A DNA stretch of 64,000 nucleotides from Astropecten irregularis (GCA_963971285.1 OZ020258.1:6076001-6140000); one strand, 5' to 3'. Positions 25,201 through 35,993 are shown, counted from the stretch's first letter. A program made the numbers and translations. The notes: a model not told the origin generated them from the letters alone.

Positions 25201-28200
25201 CAAACTTTGAAAGCCAAAGAAAAATGGGAAAAACTGGAATGTATTTCACCATTTTGGTGTTGCTCAGAAGAGTCAATTTTCCATCCAGCATCTCCCTTTC
25301 ATCGTAGATCTGTATAAAAAGAGAGAATGGTGAAGAATAATAAATAGGAAGTAGTAAAGTACTGTTATCTTTGTCATTCAACAATGATTTACAATGTCTA
25401 TCGAAGAAGTGTGAAAGGCAATTCATGATCCTCTAATAAGTAATAAATAGTATTTTTAGTTACCAACTAGGCCTAAATTATATTGTAAACAAAATCAAGT
25501 TGCCAGCGGCCAGAAATTCATGTAAGTAGTAGGCCTATGCTGAGAAAACAGTAGCTGAATGCAAGTAAAAAGTAATTAACATAGCTTGAATATTTAGTTG
25601 ATAATCTTGATTTTACCAACAAGCAATGCCATTGTTAAAGTTCCCCAGTGGAACATTCAGGAGGAATAGAGCTCCCCGCTCAAGCTATTTATATATATAG
25701 AGTACACCCTTTACATCGTCAGCCTATAGTTACCCGGATGTTCGGAAAAATAATATCACAAAATTACGTGTAAATTAATGGGCAACGTGCGACTTGTTTG
25801 TCCGAACTTCTGAATGTGAAAGCACGGAGCCCTATTGATCCAAGACTGACAAGGTCAAGGAAGCTGGAAGGGGATTTTTTACTATCATGCTGAGCAACAG
25901 TCGAGCAATTCCCTCAGAAAGAATTCCATTGACGGCCATTACCAGATTACCGAAACGTAAACACAAACAGGGTTATTTCCTTCAACTTTAGGTTTGTGCA
26001 CAAGTGATGGCCGTCAGTGGGATTCTTTCCGAAAAAGCTCAAGTTCTAAATATTGTAATAAATGACAGGCCTACTGCCTTCAACATTAATTTGTCCGGTT
26101 AATGGGCAACAGTTCACTCAAACTCAGTCCTGGAAAACTCCAAATTCGGCAACGTTTCCGAATTCGGCAACGTTGCGTTGCCGAATTCTGCAACGTTGCG
26201 TTGCCGAATTCTGCAACGTTTCCGAATTCGTTAACGATAACGTTGCCGAATACGGAAACGTTAATTTCAATTAAAAATATAGTACATTTAGAGGAAAAAA
26301 TAGTGGTATGCGACAGTGTGATTTTGGAAGTACATTATATAACTTAGATTTCTATCTGTGTAAATCAAAATCCTGTCTGTGCATTTTCTCGTAAAATTCG
26401 TTTGAATTATTGAGATCGACGAACCGACTTTGCAATGTAGTTAATATAGGAAGACGCCATTTTGAGATTTTGGGCACGTTCACATTCAAATAAAAATAAA
26501 GTACATTTAGAGGAAGAAATAGTGGTATGGGACGATACGAATTTGAAAGTACATGAACTAACTTAGATTTCTGTCTGAGTAAATCAAAATTCCTCCTGTG
26601 CATTTTCTTGTAAAATCCGTTTGAATTTATAAGATCGTCGCAAAATTTTTGAGATCGTTGGCTTTTAGGCTCGTTCACTATTGATAATGTTTTTACTGGC
26701 AGGTTTTGTTAATAAACAAAAGATAAATATAATTTTTTCCGTCTTCGCCCTGCCAAAAAGTATTCAAGTTAATGATATTTAAGAAAACCATTGTTCATAT
26801 TATACTTAAAACCAACTTTTGGAATTTTTTTGCACAAATAAATTACATATTCCGGTACTGACCATACTGACAGACCGCGCGAAATTGTGCCAGAAGCGCG
26901 CCAAATTGGGATGGGATCGGATCATCAGTTTTCATTACACCATAACTAGCCTCGTTTGTTTCAATTCCTTCGGATCTCCACTATGTGGCGGGCCGGCGGC
27001 ATCGGGCCATGTGGTCAAAGATACATTGCAGCTGCTGATATATCATGACAGCATCTCAAAAAAAGAAAATAGAAAAATGTACAGGGACGGACCAACTTTC
27101 ATAAAAAAAAACTGAAACGCGCGGCGCGGCGGCGCCCCTTATTCCAACTTCTGATGCCAGTGAAAACAAAAATCAGGACTACTTAAAATTGGAATCTGTC
27201 TTTGTTCATTTGATTAGATTTTCAGTAACTTCAACAAAGGGTCGCAAAGCGGTTCTACGAATTGTGGTTATTTTATGCAACCATGCCCAGGCCAAGCGGC
27301 AGTTCCAAAAGTGCCACGCGCGCACACACAAAACTTTTCAAGGCACGTGCTATTCAAACAGAAATTGGTCCCACTGTGTGTGAGTCAACACGGAGATGTT
27401 AGTCCGGCGGCCACTGGCCGCCGGGTGCGCCCGCCTTGCCTCAATTTGCTACGGGAAATTGGCTTACAATAATTAACATGTCGTGTCAGAAAATACCATC
27501 GGTCCAATATTATTTGGTCTAAAAAAAACAAGAGTCATAATTATGGATAGCACGGAAATAAAAACAAATGCATTGCATAATAAAGAATGTCAGTCAGTTG
27601 TGACTTCGTCTTATTTATAGTGCCATCAGCAGCGATCGTTCATTCACTTTGAATGTGGTTGTATTTATTAAAGTACATGTACAAGTTTAGTAAACTTACC
27701 GTCTAATTGCTGAGTGCCAGCGGCGAGATGATGACTCCACAGTCGATTTTCCTTTCACGTCACAAGGTATTAATTACTTTTATTCTGTCATTATTCATAC
27801 AGGTAATACTAAGGACATGAGCTGTAATGATGGTACAATTTAACAGACGATATCAAGTGGATTAAAGTTTTACGATTGGAAATGTTGAGAAAAGCTTCTG
27901 GAGAGGATGGCTTCTGGTCGATCTCTTGTTGGAAAAATGCTTCTTGGATACAGTCAGTCCTCCATGGTTGTCGGTACACAATAGGGAGCCCCTTTTAACA
28001 ACTCATCTTTGTAGTTTGTTAAAGTGGAAGACACACCAAGAATAATTATCTTCACCACAGCCAGTGGAACTGCATGCACTCCCATCCCCGACAAACTAAT
28101 GCGCAATAATATTGTTTGGGCAGGCTTTTTTTTTAAAAGCTTTGTTTCCTTGAACGCTTCTTTTTATAACGTTAATTTTTATTAACATTACATTTTTGTA

Positions 28201-29430
28201 AAGAATGTCATTGTTTCAATTATATAAATTGAAATTAGATTAAAATAATACAATGATTTTAAGTCAAATTACAAAGCATGAATTCATACGATCAATTGTC
28301 ACAATTGTGTTTCTGTATCTTTTGAAATGTTGAAATAAAATTAATCATTACCCAGGATTTTTGTATTCATGCATAATTCATTCTATCTTAAATTGCCACA
28401 CATTTATACATAATGTATATTCATAAACAAATATTAAATATCAGGAATACTTATGTACCGTTAGACACATTTTGAATGATTTTGATGATGCAGATGAAGT
28501 TGATCAAGGCTAAACTACTTATTATATTTTCAAAGTGACATTTTCAAAGAAATGTAAATATTTTGTTCAAGAAAATGTAATTTACTCACGTTAATTTCAG
28601 TTTTATTATAACCAAAACAGAAGTAATTTGAATATTTGAACAAAAACAAAACAAAAACAACAACAAACACCTCATTGTTGCCGGCAAAAATGCAAACAAA
28701 CAAATACTCCAACAAACAAACGAATAGAGAAAACAAAACAAACAATTATAATGAAACCACTTGTATAAATTAGGACCCATTCGGAATTAATACTGCCCGA
28801 CTGCATGCCCAAATTTAAAATAATTCCCACCCTGCATTTATTATGAACAGCGTCGGACCTTCTCCCGATCTATGTAGCCTAGGCCCATGTAGCTAATAGT
28901 GTGTCTTGTTTCTCCATGGTAGGCCTATCGTTTGCAGTTCTCGGCCGTGCACTATAGAAATAGTCGATACTCAATATTCAAAAAGCCAATAAATATACAT
29001 TCATAACACTGGATATGTCATACTGGTACCCAGTTAACTGAGCCAAATTAATTCATCTCGACATGGTACTTCCCAACGATAGGAAATACAAAAGGCGAGT
29101 GAGTAGTTAACTGTGCAGCAGTGTCAATACGCTGTATGCGGTTAAAATATCGAAGGTTGCTTTATTCGGCAACCATAGCCGAATTCGGCAACGTTGCCGA
29201 ATTTGGAGTTTTCCAGGACTGAACTGTGCGCGAATATGGCAGAACAAGAGGGACAAACAGGCGGCTCGGACACGTATCTTTCCCAACCCCCAAACGATAC
29301 AAATTAATCTACGTGCGGGATACATTAATCAGAATCTTACCTCTTTCACCGACAGGAATTCCAACAAGGGAAAGACCAAATGTCGGTCCAAATATTGGCC
29401 AATTTTCGTCGTCAGATCGTACTCCGCCAT
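13206..29430 (-). CDS. EIF3E: Eukaryotic translation initiation factor 3 subunit E (eIF3e/INT6)
   Basis: eIF3e is a subunit of the cytoplasmic eIF3 complex, which recruits mRNA to the 40S ribosome. Thirteen minus-strand exons join in one frame: 29341-29430, 25250-25309, 23521-23578, 22506-22666, 21765-21869, 20804-20929, 19644-19768, 19109-19229, 18127-18228, 16564-16673, 15933-16035, 14678-14821 and 13206-13247. That is 1,347 nt, 448 aa; human eIF3e is 445 aa. Residues 1-30 include [16 protein letters not shown], as in vertebrates. Exon 8 ([14 protein letters not shown]) and exons 9-11 form the helical/PCI region (about residues 220-390). Exon 12 has [13 protein letters not shown]. All junctions are GT-AG with compatible phases. 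The last exon (14 codons including the stop, with one tryptophan) is the least certain: without it exon 12 would read into an intron and end 18 codons later. The gene diverges from RNF146, and its introns are full of MITEs and SINEs. Confidence 0.95.
13552..13917. mobile_element. TTAA-flanked MITE with AGGTAGTATCATACTTTGG termini
   Basis: A near-complete copy lies in EIF3E intron 12. It opens TTAAAGGTAGTATCATACTT and closes with the inverse, ending CTACCTTTAA. The right arm includes the subterminal sequence TTTGACAAAAACCAAAG. Partial copies of this family occur at about 6,790, 16,374, 41,390 and 43,420, and another full copy is at 60,689. There is no coding capacity. Its TTAA flanks suggest mobilisation by a piggyBac-like enzyme. 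Confidence 0.7.
14892..15175. mobile_element. Foldback element carrying two histone-like 3' stem-loops
   Basis: This is a nearly perfect long inverted repeat in EIF3E intron 11. Its outer arms contain AAGGCTTGCGGTGACACC and the inverse at 15,140-15,173. The inner arms contain GGTCCTGAAAAGGACC (14,981-14,996) and GGTCCTTTTCAGGACC (15,098-15,113). The latter fits the histone mRNA stem-loop consensus GGYYCTTTTCARRRCC and is followed by ACCACAC and a purine-rich AAAAGAGA. The former is the same signal on the other strand. Related copies lie at 21,043-21,298 and 45,661-45,890. Confidence 0.75.
15393..15571. repeat. Minisatellite, 41-bp unit, about 4.3 copies
   Basis: Four consecutive 41-bp units start at 15,393, 15,434, 15,475 and 15,516, with a partial fifth. 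Each follows the pattern GAATGAnGGAATTGG, then AATGGAAT, then AnATGACAAAnn. Sequence drift between units is a few bases. A short inverted flank (CCATCATTCAATTTG) precedes the array. It lies in EIF3E intron 11. Confidence 0.8.
16374..16517. mobile_element. Truncated TTAA-type MITE
   Basis: A fragment of the AGGTAGTATCATAC family within EIF3E intron 10. It opens TTAAAGGTACATGTACTATCA, retains the CTCAAAAAGTGGGCACTGTATGG core, and ends at AAAAGTATGATACTAC. It is shorter than the full copies at 13,552 and 60,689. Confidence 0.5.
17042..17265 (-). mobile_element. tRNA-derived SINE-like element
   Basis: On the minus strand the element opens with a tRNA-like head: TGGCTAGTGTGTTAGGCACT resembles a pol III A box, and GGGTTTGATCCC a B box. 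A body containing GGGCGCCCATGAATGCC and a short A-rich run follows. It lies in EIF3E intron 9. It is distinct in sequence from the GCTGGATAGCTCAG family nearby. Confidence 0.5.
17770..18045. mobile_element. Paired, inverted tRNA-like SINE heads
   Basis: Two tRNA-like segments face each other. The plus-strand copy (from about 17,979) has an A box TAGCTCAGTTGGTAGAG and a degraded B box. The opposite copy (17,770-17,825) is read on the minus strand and has GGTTCGAATCCC. Between them is a spacer of about 130 bp including GATCCCCCATGTACCGTTCC and CATGGTTTCGTGGCTTCTGA. The same spacer-plus-head unit recurs at about 22,195 and 43,872, so this is one repeat family, not a set of functional tRNA genes. 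Located in EIF3E intron 9. Confidence 0.65.
18391..18571. mobile_element. Short inverted-repeat element (MITE)
   Basis: Termini are CTATAGAGGTTATTGACGTG on the left and the inverse on the right, reading GGTGAATAACCTCTATAG. The target may be TA. There is no coding capacity. It lies in EIF3E intron 8. Confidence 0.6.
19855..20077. mobile_element. Inverted-repeat element (MITE)
   Basis: Left and right arms are inverse: AGAGGCTCAGGCTCAGGTTCC on the left and GGAACCAGAGCCTGAGCCTC on the right. Outer ends GCGGGTTTACAAAAC and GTTTCGTAAACGCTC also pair imperfectly. It lies in EIF3E intron 6. Confidence 0.55.
20271..20402. mobile_element. Short palindromic MITE
   Basis: Ends GGGGTCGATTTCA and TGAAATCAACCCC are inverse. 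The interior contains CTACGATTGATCGTAACTCG, itself self-complementary. Relatives occur at 4,905-4,980 and 47,833-48,008. Non-coding. Confidence 0.55.
20443..20683. mobile_element. MITE with CCAATTTCATAGAGC termini
   Basis: Ends GGCCAATTTCATAGAGCCG and GCTCTATGAAATTGGG are inverse. The interior shares TTCCTTGATCAAACAGGAT with a second copy at 45,242-45,480, and a divergent copy lies at 32,606-32,913. Non-coding, in EIF3E intron 6. Confidence 0.65.
21043..21298. mobile_element. Foldback element carrying two histone-like 3' stem-loops (copy 2)
   Basis: Long inverted repeat in EIF3E intron 5. Arms contain GGTTCTGAAAAGAACC (21,096-21,111) and GGTTCTTTTCAGAACC (21,230-21,245). The second matches the histone 3' stem-loop consensus exactly and is followed by ACCACACATC and AAAAGAG. 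Outer arms contain ACACCATGTATAAACTC and its near-inverse. The inner arms (TCTGGCCATCC and inverse) differ from copy 1. Confidence 0.75.
21396..21678. mobile_element. Palindromic SINE-like element
   Basis: Ends GGGGTGCTGTGGCCTAGTAG and CTAGGCCACAGCACCCC are inverse. The middle contains a block with GGTACCCATTTACACCTGGG, GTTTTGCCCAAGGATGCAAG and a tRNA-like GGATTTGAACCCACA. A second copy of the middle block, with CATCTTGCCCAAGGACGCAA, lies at about 45,070-45,215. In EIF3E intron 5. Confidence 0.55.
21979..22099. mobile_element. Short foldback with GATCC repeats
   Basis: Arms GCTTGGAGTAAGGAGAGCCT and AGTTAGAAGGGCCTGG (inverse) enclose TTCGATCCTAACAGGATC and its inverse. The same family occurs at about 36,333-36,560, 36,660-36,770 and 44,397-44,508, and as a fragment near 46,170. 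Non-coding, in EIF3E intron 4. Confidence 0.6.
22195..22425 (+). mobile_element. tRNA-like SINE unit
   Basis: The spacer GATCCCCCATGTACCGTTCC leads into a tRNA-like head from about 22,352: A box TAGCTCAGTTGGTAGAG, then B box GGTTCGAATAACGC. The B box is degraded, which argues against a functional tRNA. Same family as 17,770-18,045 and 43,872-44,092. Confidence 0.6.
23872..24998. mobile_element. hAT-like non-autonomous element
   Basis: A 1,127-bp insert in EIF3E intron 2 is flanked by the 8-bp sequence TTCAATTA on both sides (23,864-23,871 and 24,999-25,006). Ends are inverse: AGGGCTG at the left and CAGCCCTAG at the right. Subterminal GTAACCAGTTACCCG and CGGGTAACCGGTTAC also pair. An AGGGCTG terminus with an 8-bp duplication is typical of hAT transposons. 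The largest frame inside (109 codons, minus) shows no transposase motif. The flanks are low-complexity CAATCAAT-rich DNA, so the 8-bp match is somewhat less decisive than usual. Confidence 0.7.
26107..29225. mobile_element. Possible 3.1-kb element bounded by long inverted ends
   Basis: The sequence around 26,124-26,155 (CAGTCCTGGAAAACTCCAAA followed by TTCGGCAACG) is repeated in inverse orientation at about 29,180-29,218. Both inner flanks continue with short GAATTCGGCAACGTTGC-type repeats. The two ends may be terminal inverted repeats of one insertion in EIF3E intron 1, or two separate repeat copies. No transposase frame is visible between them. Confidence 0.35.
26280..26690. repeat. Two-unit tandem duplication, about 219 bp
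   Basis: GTACATTTAGAGGAA occurs at about 26,283 and 26,502. Both copies continue through AATAGTGGTATG, then AACTTAGATTTCT, then TGTGCATTTTCT. They differ by scattered substitutions. Confidence 0.65.
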
Positions 29431-30279
29431 ATTTTCTCGCATGTGAAACTCAGGAACGGAAGTGCTGTAATCCCACAATTCATTGGCCAAATTTCGTCAC
29501 ATGGACCTTTTTTCGCGGCCAGCCGGAAATATGCAATGAAGCTATACGAGAAATGCATTGTGGGACAGTTTGAGCTAAAATTTGGTACACAAGATAATGA
29601 ATGGTCAGCATCATCGCTCGAATCAAGAAAATGTTTGCATTTCCTATTATTTTATTAACGATATAGATTTAATTTGAAGGACAAAAAAGTCGAGGTTCAA
29701 ACAAAAAAGGTTATTGGAAGTATAAGGAAAAGGGATAACAAATTCTCTGCACCTGTTGCAGTGGCCATCTTTCCAGAGTCAGGCTTCGGCTCAGGCTTTA
29801 GCTCGTATGCACTATGTAAATTAAAGCCGTAGCCAAATAACTGAGGCACTGTGCGGGTTCGGGCTTCAAACATCCTTACGATATCAATTATCGATACTAA
29901 ATATTATTGGTATCGAAAAACGTAGAGGAAGGGAGGGGCTGTTGCATGTTGTTACCTGTCTGGAAGGGGTCATGCAAATGTTTCCATCCTTTGCCTATTT
30001 GATACAGTCAGAGCAAATGCTTATTCGATTTATTGTGATAGAAAAAAAAAAGAGTACAGATGTGCGTCTGGTGTTTCATCTTGTGATATTTGTCAGACAA
30101 ACAATCGATTCTAAATTTATCGATACAAGCAAACCGAATAGACAATGCACATAACGCAATACATTGTAAATAGTGCAGTGTCTGGCAATGTACGAAGTGA
30201 ATGCAAGTTGGGACCTGCAGCTGGCACGGTTGTTATGTTTTTAGAAACAATAACTAGGCAGGCGTTTTAATTAAGGAAA
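29431..30279. promoter_or_regulatory. Shared divergent promoter region of EIF3E and RNF146
   Basis: About 850 bp separate the two start codons, which face away from each other. The EIF3E start lies in GCCATATTTT (minus-strand ATGGCG), a YY1-like context. CGGAAGTG near 29,458 is an ETS-type site. GCATTGTGGGA near 29,553 is reminiscent of ZNF143-type promoter motifs. Assignments are by motif only. Confidence 0.4.
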
Positions 30280-31946
30280 ATGGCAGAAAGATCGTCTAAA
30301 AGATCTTCTTCAGCTCCAGTGAAGAAGGAGGGTGTAATCACTGGTACGTTCACAAATTAATGAATTTGATTTAGGCCTAACGTTAGTGAGTCGAACACTA
30401 CTGTCGAACACCAGGCATTCAGTATTGTCTAAAATAGTATAATATAATAACTAACTACTAACTAGTGAGTAGTGAAGTCGGTATTAAAATCTGTAACATA
30501 GTGTGGCAGTGCAATGTGCATTACTAGTCGCTTGAGATTTTCGGACTATGTATCCTGATGACTTGTGTACAATTCCTACTACCACATACTCAGTGCTAGT
30601 GCCTGAACTTGAAGGCTTGCCAAAATAAACTCAAGTGTCAATGATGGTAGTATAGTATGGGCTGGCTAAGTCAGCACTCATTTATTGGAATTCTCTTTAA
30701 ATAATATTTTGACATGCTTTTAATTTATGCAGATCCGACAGACACCATGAAGAAAGTTGAGGGTTCGCCAACTGACATCCCAGAATGTGCAGTATGTCTC
30801 CAGTCTTGCATTCATCCAGTTAAACTCCCCTGCAGTCACATATTCTGTTTCCTGTGCGTCAAAGGGGCCGCGAACCAGAATCGCCGGTGCGCCCTCTGTA
30901 GGCAGGCAATTCCCATGGAATTCTTCAACAATCCGACTCTGATTGGCAAGAAGGACAAGTGTGTATTAAAAGAAGTGGAGTTGGACGCAGAAAAGGAACA
31001 CTATTCGTGGTTTTATGAGGGGCGTAATGGATGGTGGCAATATGATGAGAGAACTAACGTGGAACTGGAAGAGAGTTACAATGCCAAGAAACGGACGTTT
31101 GAGCTTTTGATTGCCGGATACATGTACGTCATTGACTTGGACAACATGGTGCAGATGCGTAGGAATGACCCATCGCGCCGTCGCCGAATCAAGCGGGACT
31201 TGGTCAGTGCTCCGAAGAAGGGCATCGCCGGGTTAAAACTTGCTGGTAACCAAGATGATTCTGCAGCAACAAAAGAGGATGAGCAGGCCACAGTGCCTGA
31301 AGGTAGAGGGGCTGCTGCTGCTGGTGAGGCACCCTCACAAGAAAGTGATGCGGCCCATAAAGCTGTGCCACCGAATGGCACGGGTCAGACCAAGTTGAGG
31401 ACTGCAGGGGTGGGGAAGGAATTTACCGATGGGAATCCGAGCAACATGCCTGTCGATCAGTATGATGCCGATGATGACTATGACGGAACTGATGATGATG
31501 AAGATGTGGAATGGCAGGGATTGAGACGTAGACCGGCCCCACGAAGGAGACCGGAGCTTCAAGGTTGCCCCAGTGGGTCAGCCAGAGTCCAAGGCAATGC
31601 CACGGCACAGACAAGCACCAGACAGCATGTTGGACCCAGCAGCCGGAGATCCAACCCCATGGGCCTACCCATCATTCATCAGCGGGTAAGCTCCGCGCCA
31701 GAAACACGCCCAGGAAGGTACAACCCTCTCCCAGTCACAAGGAGTACACCCCAGGATGTGTACGGTGTCGATCAACAACAAGATGAAGTGGACGTCACTG
31801 GTGTGGAGAGTGGAATGCATTCATTGCATGTATCCACGCCAGGGGAACCACTGTATGAAGTCGCAACGGTTCCTGTTCAACCTCCGCAGGATGAGCTTCG
31901 CCGACGTAGACGTCGTCAACAACCAAATGAGGATCGTGAATCATGA
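30280..31946 (+). CDS. RNF146: E3 ubiquitin ligase RNF146 (Iduna)
   Basis: RNF146 is a poly(ADP-ribose)-directed ubiquitin ligase that works with tankyrase, for example in axin turnover in Wnt signalling. Two exons join in frame: 30280-30343 (ATG in AAAATGGC, donor GTACGT) and 30733-31946. The product is 425 aa; human RNF146 is 359. A C3HC4 RING spans residues 40-77 (C40, C43, C55, H57, C60, C63, C74, C77). A WWE domain follows (about 106-185) with [14 protein letters not shown] and the basic [15 protein letters not shown]. The C-terminal half is low-complexity, with an acidic [15 protein letters not shown] and RSNPMG at residues 327-332, which fits the tankyrase-binding RxxPxG pattern. Nearly all coding sequence is in exon 2, as in vertebrates. 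It is convergent with the C8orf74-like gene. Confidence 0.95.
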
Positions 31947-34900
31947 TGTCGATCATGGCCACATTTTTGCTGAAAACATTATGGTTAAAAACCATCATAG
32001 CCTGCCAATAACTAACCATGTAGACCGTGTACTACATTTTGTCCACTAAACAAGAGAACTGAATTTCCACTGTGTACATAATGTAAACAGTTTGATTATT
32101 TATTTATCAGCTTTGTGTGAACTTGCTTAAAGGGCGTGTTCAACATTGGAATTTGGAAAAGGTGACAGAACAGCACTTGCACTTTGTCTAATCCAGCATG
32201 TACATGAAATAATAAGGCTGTTAAAATTTGAGCACCGTGAAAATCCGAGTCTCGAGAAAATAGCGAAAATTTGACTTAATTTTTCTTAGTTCTAAAGAAT
32301 GATTTTTGATCTTGCCAAGATCAAACATGTTTTCAGTGTTTGATTTTATGGTAAATTTTCTGGATGTACACCATTTTAGGGGAAAAAATTGTTACAGTAT
32401 GTTTCTACCAGCACCATCTTCATACCCTGAAAGTTATACATAAATCCGTGAACATTTCTGTTTGGGTTATGTTACCAATCATGTACTGAACCTCACAAGA
32501 CCTCGTATTCCAGCTGTGAGTAACATACATTTATATGCTTGCAGGTACTTTTCCTGCTTGGATGTTAAATTGAAGATATCACGGCTGTTATTGGCCAGCA
32601 TGGCCAGGGCCAATTTCATAGAATCTGTTGCAATATAAAGCAAACATTTTTATGGTAGCAGACTTTTGTTTGCTTACGATTACCATAGCGTATTTCACAA
32701 GAGAGTTTTCTTTTTGGTAATGGTAAGCAAGGACCTTCTGCAGAATGCATGACAGTGCGTTAGCCGTTAGCAGAAACAAATCAAGGTTAGACAAATTCTG
32801 AAACCGATTAAGCGCCGAAAGTCTTGCTTACGAATTCCATGAAATAGATATCACGCAAAACAGTGCCTGTAAGCACAAAAATAAGCCCTTAACAGATTCC
32901 ATGAAATTGGGCTATGAGCACCATATGATGGGGCTTAATGGATTAGTTAATTATAAAAAGAAAATCAATAAATCTGTGAGCTTTGCATGCAATTAAATGT
33001 AACTGAGATGAAAATTTAATCAACCATTCAAGGTGTGTAGTGTGCATAAACTATAAATCAATCTTAACTGAACAGCAAAAAATACTGAAAACAAAATACA
33101 TGTAAATGTTAAATTAGTAAAAAAAAATATATACCTTCCTGAGAAAAAAATAAAAACAAAACCTCAAATGGAAACTCAAATTTTCCTCCAGTACCCAAAA
33201 TAGAAATCAATACATCAATAATAGTAAAACATACATAGCAGGCATGCAACTTTTCCTTGGATCAGCTGATTTTCTCCTTTTTTTTCAGTTCACTCTGATG
33301 ACATGGAAAAGTGAAAAACACAACAAAATTTTGTAAAGATTCAGATTGGAATTTCCTTGTTTTTTGTTAAGTCCAAGTTGCATGCCTGATGTAGATGGAT
33401 TACTCTGAAATACCAAACACAATAAACATAAATTGACAAATAAATAAACAATTAAACAAATAATATAAGCTAAACATTAATTGTGGGTACAACAGAAACT
33501 TTTATAGAAGCTTTTGCTACCATATATTGTTTTGGTTTTTAAAAAGGAAAATTATGTAAATATGTGATGTTTGTGAGATGTCGTGTATTGTACAGTTACC
33601 AGTGCTGCAACCATAGTGCAAAATCAAATTATGTGGAATTGTATCAAATTGTTTTCAAATCAGTGTTTTCACACAGTGACTAATGGGTGACAAACACAAT
33701 GTAGTGGGCATAACATGCTGTGCTATAGGCCTAAATATGCCACAATAATTTAATAGCAATTACTTTGTGTTTTGGGATCTTGCAATTTTTGGTACATGAG
33801 GATTTAACCATTTTGTCTTTTTTAATATACAAGGCATTTTTTTGTGAAAAGCTATATTGCGATGAATTTTTCTTTATAAAATAGGCACTTGAATGACGCT
33901 ATTCTACCATGAGATTACTTTTTAGACATGAAACAGTTGATTCAATGAAGATACTTAACTGAAGCTGTAACAAAAAAGAATTTGTGAATAATTTTCCAGA
34001 ATTGCCCAAAATAACAAAAAATGCTGTCCAAAGTGTTACAAAAAAAGAAGAACATTTCATAATTGAACATGGATTCTAAAAGAGCTACATTTTGTTGGTG
34101 TTTATTATGTAATAATTTGCTTTTCTGTTGATGTACATTGCACATGCTCTTGCTCAACTGTTGCAAGGGCCAGAAGTGTTAACAATAGCGGAATCTTTCT
34201 CAATGGCTGAATTACTTCTTATTGTTGTTTTTTTTTTAATTAATTTTTGCAATCCGCTTGAAATGTTTATGAACAGCATTATTGATGATGACAAGATACG
34301 TGTAGAACAGTGAAAAGTAAAGTGTAGAAGTTTACAGTATAATAGATTGCATCTCTAAATTTGTTGTTAATTTGATAAATAATATACTAAAATCTCTAAA
34401 TAAAATAAACTTGTTATTCTAAATCAAATTTACATTGAGTTTCTATTCGTATTGAGTATTCTTACTTAAATGAGTGGTTTAAGTTTTCTCACGCTATATC
34501 ATTGTCTAGTAATACAATGGAACGCCACTATAACGAACACCGCTATACCGAACATTTGGCTATACAGAACATCATCCTTGGCTCCCAAATTTCATGTACA
34601 ATGTATCTAGGCATGCTGAATATTGTTCACTACAATGAACGACCACTATAACAAACAATTTCTGTGCATCCTGGCATGCTCGTTATAATGGCCTTCCACT
34701 GTAATATGAAGTCACTTGACTTGTTAGGAACAACACTGGATTGGAAACTCCTAGCATTAATTTGAAACTGCTTGCACCCCAAACTAAGTAATATAATATG
34801 CTGCATGCTGCAAACTGCACAAAATGTAAAGGTCCTAATTTTACATCTCTGTCCTTCACTTGTGTTCTCCAATAATTTTGCTGGCTTGTTTTTCGATTCT

Positions 34901-35993
34901 TTCTAATTTCTCTTTATCTTCTCTTCTGGATGTTGTATACCAAACAAAGTCCGAGGTCCAGACCATCTTTGGTCCAGACTTACAGCAAAATCCTCGGCAA
35001 ACGGAATATTCCTCAAGGGACGCTTGCGAAATACCGTGGGAAATTTTCAGTACTCATTATCACAGAACAGATCACATATTGCCGAATTTGGCATGATGGA
35101 ATTTTGCTTTTCATCATTAATTAACGATCACATCTTGAGGTAACGATTCAACTCAAAGAATGTTTGTTTGTTTGGGGAGGATGGTAAGTCTTGCAGTGCA
35201 AATAAAGTGGCAGTGAAATGGCATGTTATAGTGATAGTGAGTTTGTGAACATGCTGTGAGTTATTCAACAACCAAAAACAACTGCAACTATTGCAAGTGA
35301 AAAATGACATTTTGAACTTTATAGCAGGTATTACGGTAAAACTGAAGTGCAGCATATTAGTGTGTGATTTGTGCAAAGCTTTGAAAGCTGTTATTCTATT
35401 ATTATTTATTTTTGGTTATGAAACCAAGGATTCTTCAAACATCCAACACCCATCCCCATCTCCAGCTCCCCATCATGGGCAAGTCCTACCAGTAGGTTCT
35501 CTTTGAGAGAGAATCCATCTGGCAGGATCGCTCGCAGGGAATCTAGCCACATGACTGTACAGTCCCATCTGGCGCTCACGTATCATGCAGGTAATAGGTC
35601 ACATCTGACTCTCCCCGAGTAACCTCTCGTTAGACACATGGTCCGACCAGCGGTACCCAAGGATCCTCCTCAGAGACCCAGTACCGAAGACATTGAGTCG
35701 TCTCCCCAGGCCCCCAGTCAAAGTCCATGTCTCACAATGGAGCTATTCAGCCCTATATTTCTTTGTTCCAGTCAATTTTTCTTTGGTTCAATGACTTAAA
35801 ATTAATCCAGTAAGTTTCACTTGTGGTTATTTGATGATTATAAGTTCATTCAAGGACAACAAATGAAGCACCAGCTTCTTCATATGCCTTTCACAGAACC
35901 TAGGATAAACTTAACAAATGCCTTCAATGTTGTATCTTTTAAGAATTAGGCCTGTACTATGTACATGTAGGAAAAGGGTTAAATACCATCATT
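31947..35993. other. Gene-free stretch with RNF146 3' UTR and repeats
   Basis: The first part must hold the RNF146 3' UTR. Beyond that I see a degraded TTAA-type MITE (about 32,140-32,480), a CCAATTTCATAGA-type MITE (32,606-32,913) and a mariner-like MITE (34,513-34,703). No frame with protein similarity is evident. Confidence 0.6.
34513..34703. mobile_element. TA-flanked mariner-like MITE
   Basis: Left end TACAATGGAACGCCACTATA and right end GGCCTTCCACTGTA are inverse, with internal CGAACACCGCTATACCGAAC repeats. A second copy with better-preserved ends is at 59,008-59,190. TA flanks fit Tc1/mariner-type insertion. Non-coding. Confidence 0.65.

Noticed and set aside
25311-25426. Frame reading LSHFFDRH upstream of EIF3E exon 2, resembling the conserved FLDRH segment of exon 1
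   Set aside because: It lies in the intron before a good acceptor, has no ATG-to-donor structure, and the true first exon with [16 protein letters not shown] is at 29,341-29,430.
30735-32049. Alternative plus- and minus-strand frames overlapping RNF146
   Set aside because: They are shadows of the RNF146 coding frame.
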